From Euborellia annulipes (taxonomy: Eukaryota > Arthropoda > Insecta > Dermaptera > Anisolabididae): a stretch of 64,000 bases of DNA. A program made the translations under genes and the position numbers. Positions within the stretch are counted from its first letter, which is position 1, and every line of letters begins with the position of its first letter. A model generated the notes under the pieces. The model was not told the DNA's origin, searched no databases, and worked only from the letters and a program-made list of their open reading frames with translations. Shown piece after piece: positions 34,001 to 46,000 of the stretch. The stretch lies in assembly GCA_023213315.1 (NCBI GenBank), contig JAKCPI010014092.1, positions 1 to 64,000 on the forward strand. The letters run 5' to 3'.

Positions 34001-37000
34001 AAGTATTTTTCACCCTGAATTCAGATATGTAGTTAGAATTTTTCCATCAGGCACAGTTTTAGAGATATAGAGCAAAATAGATTTTAGTCGAAAATGGGCT
34101 CTAAAACGGCTTTTATTTAGAAAGTTCAAATTATTTTTAACGCCGCACCCCGTCAAATTATGCAGATAGTTAGAATACATATAAATTTTAAGTTTCATTC
34201 CAATTGGAGGTCATTTAGACGTGCTGCAAAGGGCTTAAAGTTTAGAAAAATCGAAATTTTCAAGATTTTTTTGCTTTGGTCACCCCTAATACAATTTTAG
34301 ATACCCCTGAATGCAAAACACATATATGTACGATATTCTATAGTTCTTTGGCTTTCTAAAAATCATTCATTCATAAAAATCTGCTAATTATTAACGAAAT
34401 TATTAACAAAAACGTCAGCAAAGAAAAAACACAAGTACACTCACTGGACGAAAAAAATGGACCTCATGTTCTTTTAGAATTATAAAGAAAGATATGAGAT
34501 TCAAAAAATATTTTTTTTTAATAATATATAATAAAGTTAGTGCCCGTGACTCGATGCTCAGAGAGGATACATTAGCTTCTCGTGGATAGGGTTCGCTTTT
34601 TAATTCAATTGAAGTCCATTTTTTTCGACCAGTGAATGTACTTGTGTTTTTTCTTTGCTGACGTTTTTGTTAATAATTTCGTTAATAATTAGCAGATTTT
34701 TATGAATGAATGATTTTTAGAAAGCCAAAGAACTATAGAATATCGTACATATATGTGTTTTGCATTCAGGGGTATCTAAAATTGTATTAGGGGTGACCAA
34801 AGCAAAAAAATCTTGAAAATTTCGATTTTTCTAAACTTTAAGCCCTTTGCAGCACGTCTAAATGACCTCCAATTGGAATGAAACTTAAAATTTATATGTA
34901 TTCTAACTATCTGCATAATTTGACGGGGTGCGGCGTTAAAAATAATTTGAACTTTCTAAATAAAAGCCGTTTTAGAGCCCATTTTCGACTAAAATCTATT
35001 TTGCTCTATATCTCTAAAACTGTGCCTGATGGAAAAATTCTAACTACATATCTGAATTCAGGGTGAAAAAAATGCACTAGGTTCACTAATCAGATATCTT
35101 GTGGAAAAAAACCTTGTCGACTAGTGTTATTAAGGAAATTATGAACAAAAACGTTAGCAAAGAAAATACACAAGTACACTCACTGGTCGAAAAAAATAGA
35201 CTTTAATTGAATTAAAAAGCGAACTCTATCTACGAGAAGCTTGTGTATCCTCTTTGAACACCTGGTCACGGGCACTAACTTTATTAAATATTATAAAAAA
35301 AAATATTTCTAGAATCTCATGTCTTTTTTTATACTTGTAAAAGAACAAGAAGTCTATTTTTTTCGACCAGTGAGTGTACTTGTGTATTTTCTTTGCTAAC
35401 GTTTTTGTTCATAATTTCCTTAATAATTAACAGATTTTTACGAATGAATGATTTTTAGAAAGCCAAAGAATTATAGAATATCGTAAATATATGTTTTTTT
35501 CATTTAGGGATACCTAAAACTGTATTAGGGGTGACCAAATTAAAAAAAAAAAAACTGAAAAAAATTCGATTTTTCTAAACTTTTAGCCGTTTGTGGCACG
35601 TCTAAATGACCTCCGATTGGGATGAAACTTAAAATTTATATGTATTATAACTATCTGCATATTTTTAAAGGGTGTCGCCTTAAAAAAATCCAGGTAATAT
35701 AAAATTAGAGCCGCTTTAGAGCCCATTTTCTAGTAAAATTTTGTTTTCTCTATAGCTCTAAAATCTGACGTGATGGGGCAAAACTGATGGCATTTTTGGA
35801 GCTTTTCAGCCCAACCCAAATACCCAGAAATAGCTTCAAATTCTCAGTCAACAAAAAAAAGTTCCTTTTTGTTGCCCTGTGTTATCATTTTAAAATAATT
35901 TATATAAAAAGATGAGGCTTGAGAACACTTGGCATTCGTTATAAAATTAATAGCAATCAGGCCTCCAATTTTTAATTTAAAAATATATCTTTACACTTAA
36001 ACTTTTTTTCACATTCAGAAATTCTTGTCTTTTGAATTTGTTCTCATTTCCCAATTGATTAAGGTTATTTCATAGGCTAATTTACATACAAAAAAACACC
36101 CTGTGAGCGTTATGAAAATAGAAATTTATTTTTCAATCTGTACATGAACCTAACAGTAAGCGATTGATACAGAAACAACACGTTGAGCTCATCTGAACGA
36201 AAACAATATTTGCGGATAACATTATAAAATATTCTATTAATTTCGCAAATACATAATTAACAATTATTAAATTAAATAATCACTAGAGAGCCGAAAAAAG
36301 TCTTTGAAGTCTTTTCTTTTTTAACCAAATAGTCGGTAAAGTCTCTAAAGAGTCGCTTAATTTTAAAAATAAATAATATGAAAAAGTAAAAGAAATAGAG
36401 AGCTTTTCTCTCGATAACCGATATATGGCAGAGTTATTTAGATAAATTTTATTATAAATTATTTAAAAAATTTTCAAAAGTAAAAATCTGGAGTGACAAG
36501 CATAGAACACAATTTTCTCTTACCTTCGGTAATTGAAAGTTGTGTTCTGTGCCTGTCACTGCAGATTTTTTTGTGTAGACATATTTTGTTTCCTCCGATA
36601 TATTATTTCAAGACGTAAAACATCCCCCCGATTAATATTTATTTAAATTATTTGGATACCAAATGGTATAAATAAATGTGCCTAATATATACCGTATATA
36701 AATAATTTATTTATAGTATAATTAAAGTCTATTTGGCCTAAGATACTGAAAAGACTAAAAAAATGTAAAATTTATAAACATGGTGGGCCTGGCAACGGAG
36801 AAGAGCAACAGTTACTTGTTGTCGTTGCAGTTAAGCAATGCCAAGCGCGGCGAAAACTCGGATTTGGTGACCCTAATAAAGTCATACCCTAAATGGCTTC
36901 AGTAGCCGTAAAAGTTAAAAAAAAATGGTAAAATATTTATATTTTGTTACCATGGCAACCATTTCTTTATCTTTCCTATGTATGCTAGTGTAAAGTGTGC

Positions 37001-40000
37001 TTCAAAAGTTCCTGGTGCCAAAGGTCAAGGGTTCGCATCCCGTCCCAGACGAAAAATTTATTTCAATTGAATTGAATACAAATATTATAAATATATATAT
37101 AATTGAATTGAAATAAATAGGGACAGGGTCTAAATGGCTTCGGATGCCGAAAAAGACCTTAAATAAATTTAAAAAAAAATCAAATGTCTGGGGTCGTAGG
37201 ACCCCCGGCAGGAACGAAGTTCCTCTCGCCTTTTCTTCAACTCAGAATATAATTTAATATGAATAACATTTAGGTGGGCGTGGCCTCGCCAAGACATCGG
37301 CTTATCTCGCCTTCCTCGGCCTTCGCTCGGGCGCTGGGAACGCATTTTTGTTAGGAACGCGTTTTTGTTACGTTACATTTTCTCCCAATTCACTCTGCGT
37401 AAGCCGCGTTAAAGAACAGTTCCAAAAAACACTAAATGGCCTCAGTAATCAATAATGCAAAAAGCATATTATATTTAAAAAATTTGAAAAAAAAGTCGGT
37501 CATAAAAGTCTCTTTTTTCAAAAAAAGTCTACGAGAGACAAAAAAATCGCAAAAGTCGTTTTTGTAAATCTCAAAAAATGTTTCTTTTTATGAAATCAGT
37601 GAAGATATTTAAGAAAATTTGGAAAAGTCGAAAGACATTTTTTCCGCTCTCTAATAATCACAAAAGCCTAATTATTTATAAATTATAATATGTATAATAT
37701 AAATTGTTTAAAATAAAGCACTAGGAGGTTAATTTCCACAAAAATAAATATATAATAAATATTTTGACGTTATAAGTCAGTCATCTGAATAATCTATTTA
37801 TCACCCTCTCATTTTAAAACTTAGTAGATGATTCTAATTAGGAAAAATATAAGAATAGGAAAAAAATTGAATAGAAGCTTATTAAAATTTTTGGTGCTTG
37901 GTATTTGAGGAATTGTATCAATTTGTGGAGTTGTGTGTCCAGGTTTTGAGGTGTACCCCCACCCTACAACTCCACCAGAGCCCGCTCCTCCCGACACTCC
38001 CCTGGGACCGAGGGGCCTGGTCAAAGCCACCACTCTGCCTCTGGGGTCGCACACCAGCCTCGACGAAATTACATGTAACTTGTAACTTGCTTTGCTGTTG
38101 CGTGCATGCAATTCCTTTAGCAAGTGAGCACTCCCCGGAACTCCTGGACTCCCGGAATCCCGGACTCGAATTGCAGCTGCACCCCAGCAAAATCCTCGCA
38201 TTGCGGGATAAAAAAAAACCCTCTTTAATCTTTAGACTTTAGTCTCTAGCCTCTCACTTACTTACTGCCTGTTCTTCAACCCAACTACTATCAAAGCGTC
38301 TCTCCATCATCCAATGATTATTTCAAGGCATTAAATATTTTAAAAAGTAAAAATAAATAAAAAAAGTATTATTTTGGACCTTCCTGATTGTGAGATGCGT
38401 AATTACTCGGTAGTAGCAAGGTTACAGACACGCATTTTAGGATAATTAATAAATAATTTAAAATTTTATATTTAATAATAGTCAAATGACAATTTGCTTA
38501 TCATAACTTCACATTGTTATTTTCTCTAAGTTTGTTTTGGATCTCTACTGATGATAACTGTCCAGAAAATTGGCGATCTTCAGTGTTAAGAGGATCAGTT
38601 CCACTAACATAAAATTGGAACAAACTACCAAGTTTCTCTGTGATCGTCAGAAATTTTCCAAACTAAAATGACCCACAGCTTAACTTTAATATCTCGCTAA
38701 GAATAGTATAACCAAGAGTAGTAAATCCCCTTTTTTTCCTCTCTTTAATTTTTTCACATTCTAAAACCCTTGAATAATAAGTGAAAAGAGCTCCAAAATC
38801 ATTCCATTTGACTATTATTCTAGATTTTTTTTTATTAGTTCCTTCTATTCATTGAACGCATTAAATTCAATTATTCTTTTTTTAAATTAAAACCTTGAAA
38901 TTTTATTGTCTATTCTTATCCCATTTCATAATTTAAGAAATTATCAAAAATATTCATTTATTTAGAATCAATTAATATATTTTTGTGAAATTGAAAAAGT
39001 GGACTGCGTTCGAGCCCAGGATGTCTGAGGTCGCTCCCCAGGGTCCGATCCCACCACCAAAACAATGGATCGTAACAAACGAAGCATATTTATTTATTGT
39101 GTACTAATATCTAATTCGAAAAAAAGTTTCAATATTATTATATATTCTGTGGAAGAGCAGAGGCAGAAATAAAAAAATGCTCTGAATGCTATCCAATTTC
39201 AGTACACTTGAATTATGCCCCAGCATCAGTCCTTTAAATGGTATAAATGTTCAGAGTTGGTTGTGAATTTATTTGTATATAGATTTGTTGTCATTTACGA
39301 CTAACTCTGAACATTTATAAAAATAATGATGATAGCGTATAATTAATCTGTACTGAAACGTTATTGGATAGCATTTAGAAGATTTTTATATTGGCTGCAT
39401 CTGCCTTTCCTCATAATTTATTCATAGTCCTTGTGATTTTTTGCTGGTTAAATGAGTGTTAAGTGCCAATCCTCTCATTATCTTGAGATAATTTGTTTAT
39501 AAAACTATTTGGACCTACTATTGTCTTTCCATCCTGGATTCAATGTTACCAGCAAAAAACTCGCAATTAAATTTAAAAAATCATTATTTTGTCCATTAAA
39601 AATAAACAAACAAATTAATTGTTAAATTAAATATTAAAATATTGTATAATTAACTTTTCTATAAAAATAAAGACAATAAAAATTCAAGCTTAATTAGTTT
39701 AAAAAAATAGAAAGTTTAATATTTGCATGATATAATTATAAATAAGCGCTTATTTTAAAATAAAAAATTTAATTAATTATGCTTTAGTTTGCATAGCATT
39801 TTTTTTTTTTTGCTTTAATAAATGAAAAATCCTCTAGTCTTCTTATAAACCGACATTAACACTTATACTATATAAATTCTTCTATTTTCCTTAGCTGACC
39901 TCAGCGAGTCAAGAGAATCTCTCGCCACTAGGGATTCAGGTGAAACTATTCTTCACTTTCTAGAAATTTTTTCTTTAATTTTTTCTAATTCAATTAATTC

Positions 40001-43000
40001 ATTAAAAAATAAAATATACAACTTTTCAATTTTTAAACTGATAAAATCATTAAATTAAAAACAATTTAGCTCATCGGCTTCAATTTTCCTGCTGACCTTT
40101 TTTTGTGTTTTAATAATAATTCTTTTATACTTTTTTTGTATTGTATTCTCTTTTGAAAAATGTTGATTTCTTTTAGGATGGGTCGACGATTCTGTTTTCG
40201 TCCATCGATCGAACCGCGAGGATCCAGGCAAATGGCTTTCCAGTTACCGACCTCATGCGTTCACAACGGGGCGTCGACATATTTCTCTCTCGAAAACAAG
40301 ACCCAAGGGCAATAGCCAAACTCTCAAAGTGGGTTATTTATATAAATCAAATTATTCGTGTTTAAATTATTTAACTTAATATTTGTTTTCTATTCCAGCA
40401 ACCTGGAAAATTGAATTTAAAAGAATTTTCTCTGGTCACTGATGCCATAGCAAAGATGAATGTTGGAGGCAAAGATGGATCCATGGCTAAATTAAGTAAA
40501 CCATCTTACGGAGGGCATGCACCGTTAGCCACACCGGAAAATGTTGACCTGGGATCAGAATACGCTCAAGTATGTTACGCTCCTCTTTTTTTTATAAAAT
40601 TTAATAATATTTAATAGATTTATTGATCAGGGCTTTGAGTTTAAAAAAAATTATATTTGTCGGTGTCGGCATAAAATTAAATCATTCAGAAAATATAGCA
40701 TTTTAACTACCAAAACTATAAAAACATCTTTAATTTCCCCGCTATATAAAACCCTTTTAATGATTTTATTTATTTCTGACTGATCATTGTTTATCAACAT
40801 ATTAATGCATTCTAGTGCATTTTACCTTCTCTTACCCTATATATGAAATATATAGAGAGGGAAAGTATTGCGATCATGTCAAAAATTCGATGTCGAGATT
40901 TTGATGAATATACACGTTTTGAGGTCCCCTGAGTCCAAAAAAGTGGATCCCGCAAACTGTCTGCCTCTCTGTGTGTATGTAACGATTTTTAGCATGATAA
41001 CGATTTTTTAGCATGAAGGATTGAGCTATCGGATTGAAATTTTATAGACAGCATGTAAAAAATAATTGATTTATGAATTTTAAACAAACTCGTCAAAAAA
41101 ATTCGAAAAAAATGAAAAAGTACATCAGTAAAGTACTACATAGTACTTTTTGTCCGATTATATTCGAAAGCTTGTTTTGAGTGTCCGGGAGGATACCTAA
41201 CTTAAATATAAAATTTCAATTAATGAAGTCAGTGGCTGTTTTTCTATAGACAGGAGAAGGAGCAGGTGCAGCTAAAAAACAAAAGCCTCCGATTTAATAC
41301 AATTTAATGAGACGTTTCGGGTGAATTTCATCTACCCATCTTCAGTCCTTCAAAATTGCTAAAAGTCCCCGAGTTGGTCAATAGGGCGATACATGTAAAT
41401 TTATGTATCATATGTCCTGGCGATGTGGGCCATCGTATTTATTTACTGAGAACACACATCGCCAGGACATATTTATTTATTTATTTATTTATTTATTCTT
41501 TAAAATGTACATAGGGCCTCAGGCCCCCCTTAGTGTACAAGTTTATATACATATGATACATAAATTTACATGTATTGCCTTATTGACCAACTCCGGGACT
41601 TTTAACAATTTTTAAGGACTGAAGATGGATAGATGAAATTCACCCGAAACTTCTAATTAAATTGTATTAAATCGGAGGCTTTTGTTTTGGCTGCACCTGC
41701 TCCTTCTCCTGTCTATAGAAAAACAGCCACTGACTTCATTGATTGAAATTTTATATTTAAGTTAGGTATCCTCCCTGACACTCAAAACAAGCTTTTGAAT
41801 ATAATCGGCCAAAAAAGTACTATGTACTACTTTACCGATGTACTTTTTCAGTTTTTTCGAATTTTTTTTTTTTGACGAGTTTGTTTAAAATTCATAAATC
41901 AATTATTTTTTACATGCTCTTTAAAATGTATAATCTCATTTTGCCCCTGAAATCTTTCGAAACACACTCTTGTACTTCATAGGAAAGAGGAGAAATGGTT
42001 GCCATGGTAGCGGAGTTTAAAATGTTTTCCCATTTTGATTTAAATTCATAGATCATTTATTTTTAGATGCTAGAAAGTACATCAGTAAAATTTTTGGTGA
42101 AATTTGTTTGAAGTACACTTTACTGATGTAATTTTTTCAGTTTTTTTGACTTTAACGATTTTGATTATAATTCATATATCAACTATTTTTTTATATGCCC
42201 TTTAAAAACTATATTAGTAAAATTTTTGTGAAAATTGTTTAAAGTACACTTTACTGATGTATTTAAGATTTTTCAAACTTTCAGTTCATTCTCTATTGTG
42301 TATAAAATATCGAAATATGAGATTAAAATTTTGAAAAATAAAATAGCAGTCAACATTTAAAATTCAAGTTTGGAACTAAGTTGCTATTGGAAACTAAATA
42401 TATCTCGACACAAAAAAATCTGGTGTGACAAGCACGGTGCACAGGGTAAGAGAAATTTGTGTGCTGTGCGCTAGTCACACCAGATGTTTTGCTTTCGCCC
42501 TGAAGTTTATGAATCAATCAAATTATCACTTTTCAACAATCTTTGTTTCACACTACTAGGACTAGAGTCCAAAATCCATAATTTTCCTATAAACATATGG
42601 AATTTGCATACTTCTAACTTTTTGCAAACACTACGTTTAGTTTATTAATTTTTCCAGGTAAAAGATGCAGTTCCTGTTATTTATTCATCATACGATGGAG
42701 AATACACCTACACGCTCGTCCAAGATGCCCTTGGTACCAACAATAAATCCAAATTAAGACAACGAAGAGAAAAGGGTCGACCGTGTAAGTAATTATAAAA
42801 TTTTACTATTATCAATAATTTTTTTTTGCATGTTGCTTAATTTAGAATCCTATAGGTATGAAATTTTATTTATTAGTATTTTACTAAAAATCAATAATAA
42901 TTTTCATTTGAAAAAATAATCAATTACAAATATTATGTTTAGTAATACTAATTATGATTTATGTGTATTTAAAATTCATTTACCAAAATTTTAACTACTA

Positions 43001-46000
43001 GTTTGCAGTAGAATTAATCAGGTATTTTATGAATGGTTTATAACTGCTTTTTGTATTTTTATATGATATTTTTATAAAATTAAAAAGAAATTAATAACTT
43101 AAATTTTAATTTATTATTTTAATATAGGTAATGATGCATTTATTTTTTCTTTAAAAATGATATTTTCCATATTTAAATATTGATTACAATATAAATGGAT
43201 AAGCCTAAGGATTTTAAGGTAGTGTATCTCAATCTTTTATTCACCATAACATACTACATTATATACAGTTTTATTCTTTAACATTCTACTTTATTAATAT
43301 ATGAACATAAGGAGGCCGCAAAAAATAAATATTTTTTTAAATTTCATTCAGCAGAAGCTCCTAAAAGTTGCCTTTTAGCTAGAAAATGATAATGGTAAAG
43401 TTTTAGCTAAATAGGATAACGTTAACCCGTGCCACATCGAGGTTAAAATTTTGAAAAAATGCGATTGTATGTAAAAATTCTGTGTTCACTCCATAAAATG
43501 AAAAGCTGATTCTTAGTTCATTTCATAGCAAGTTTAATTCTCTTGAAGTTTTATTGTAACCATTTTTTCGTTAAAGCCTACAGATTTAATGATATTTACT
43601 AATTAACATTTGGGTTTTGATTTATTGCTCTTTCTGAAAAATAAGTGAGAAATCACAATATAGATCATTCGATATAACTTTTGGCAGGGAAAATATCCCG
43701 AAGGGAATGAGATTTTTACAGGTTATTTAGGGGTACTCTAGGATGACTATTCTAGGATTTCGATCTCTTGGGTCTTGTGGAGGGAGGGGGGGGGATCTCA
43801 AAAACTTTGTGGTTTTTTTTAGTTTTTCGCTTAAATATCGTAAACTAATCATATTTTACCATAGAACAATACAAAATTGAAGAGGATTAAATTTACTAAA
43901 ATTTGGTATTTATATAAAACGAATTCCTACCCCCAATACTAACCGAGATACGGCCGCTCAAAGTTAGACAAATTTTTTCGAAATGTAAAAAATATCGGAA
44001 AAACAAATAGTCCTGTCGATATCCACTTTTTGCCGGGTTGCTAAATTAATGAAAGTTTATAAGTTATCTGGGGTTACTCTAGGATGTCTATCCTAAGGCT
44101 TCGACTTCGACGACCCTGTCCTAACTTGGAGGGGGCGAGGAGGGTCACAAACCTCAAAAACTTGAGAATTTTTTTCTATTTTTCTTATATATTTCGTAAA
44201 CTAAGCATATTTTATTCACCATAGTCCTATGCAAAGTTGTAGAGCATTAAATTTGCTTGTTTCCTACATATATCGAATTGTAGAGCCAATATTAATCGAT
44301 AAATGGCCTGTCAAATTTAGACAAAATTTTACATTTCGAGAAAATTTATCTAACTTTGACCGGCCGTATCTCGGTTTATATTGTATCTACAAACAGAGGC
44401 GTAACTAACCTTTGACGGCGTAGGGAGGGGGGGGGGCAAAGCTCAAGAGGGGCGCCGCTTTTTGTTCGAGCTTTTTTTCTAAGTAGGCTATACGAATGTC
44501 ATTTGACCTTTTTTTTTTTTTTTAGTATTCGAATCTCGTTCGAGCATTTTTTTTGTAAATTTTCTCCGGATTTGTGATAAAAAAATGTATTTGTTATGAA
44601 ATTTCAAAAAAAAAAGCCGGAGATTTTGGGGAAAAAGCTGAAGATTCCGGGAAAAAAGCCGGAAAGGTTTGATGCGCCTGGGGCTGGGAAGGGGGGGGGG
44701 TGTCGAGCGGCCCCTTCGCCCCCAGCTGGATAATCTACTGCCCCCTCCCCCTTTTAATCGTCGCAGACACTTTTAATCAACATAATTTTAAATAAATAAG
44801 CCATCCACTACTGATTATGATTTAAACCAGCGTTTTGCAAACTGTGAGGCGCCTCCCTAGGGAGGCGCGAATATTAGCCACAGCGAGCAATTTTCCAAAC
44901 TCAGCCAAAATTATTTCTTTTATTGTGACGTTTAGGCCACTAGTCTAGGCCAACTTCAGGGCCGGAGGCGAGAATAAATGAAATTTTAATTTCAAAATTA
45001 AAATTTCATTTATTCTCGCCTCCGGCTCTTAAGAAGGCCGAAACGTCACAATAATTTTGGCTGCATATGACTAGGAATTTTTTTTTTTTTGATTCGGCTT
45101 TAAAATGGGGGAGAGGGTGAGGCGTGATTTGTTTAAATATTTTTAAGGGGGGCGTTGTAACATAATGTTTGGAAACCTCTGATTTAAACCATGTTGATTA
45201 GACCGTACCAAAGTGTCTGCGATGAAATGTCGGGTCTGTTCCTGTATGTGTTCGGCCTAAAGCTTTATAAAAATATTTTTTTGAATTCACAAAGCAGCAG
45301 CTTAAATCCGCCTTTGCTATCAAATATTAACATTTTTAGAAAAAAGACTTAATTGGAAGTGGCTTTTATTCTTAATATCATAAAAGAATTTGCCTTTTTA
45401 TGGCTAGCTATTTTTAGCTTTTTTTTTTTTTTTACAAAACAAAAGAATCATAATTGTAATAAGTAAATAAATAAATACCTATTAATATTAATTGAATTTG
45501 AAACATTATCAGTAACAAATTAATGAATACAAAATTGGTTAAATAGAAAAACACTTGTTGATATAGGAAAATTTAAAAATTAAATTAAAACACTTGGTTA
45601 TAAGCGTGAATGCCGAGGGGCGGTAGGGGCGATCGCCCCCTCCCCCGAGAAGAAATTCAAAAAGTTATAAAAACTAGTAATCTAAAGAAATTATGATTTT
45701 CGCTCTTTGATTTCAATTGAATTTGTTACCAATCAATTTAAATAAATAGGAAAGGGGTCTAAATGACCATAGATGCCGGCAAAGTCCTTAAATAAAAAAA
45801 AAATAAAAAAAAAACCACCCCCGACAAAATTGCATTAATCCGCCACTGCCCCCCCCCCACTCTAAAAGTTTTTTCTAGTTTGTAAAAGGCTATTGTGGCC
45901 TTCACGCCAACAATTTTTTACTCAGTTTTTGACACAATTTTTCAAAAAGTTATACATAGTTTATAATATTTATTTTTTTTAAGGTCTTTTTCGGCATCTA

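Noticed and set aside
34010..35066. Two identical 62-residue open frames on opposite strands
   Set aside because: They are arms of a foldback repeat. Identity reflects DNA duplication, and the residues show no domain.
36778..36885. Functional 5S rRNA gene
   Set aside because: Only the internal control region is recognisable. The ends do not pair and a SINE tail follows.
37821..38201. 126-codon minus-strand open frame
   Set aside because: It is the shadow of the GC-rich candidate p190 exon. The plus-strand reading has matching splice phases and a better composition.
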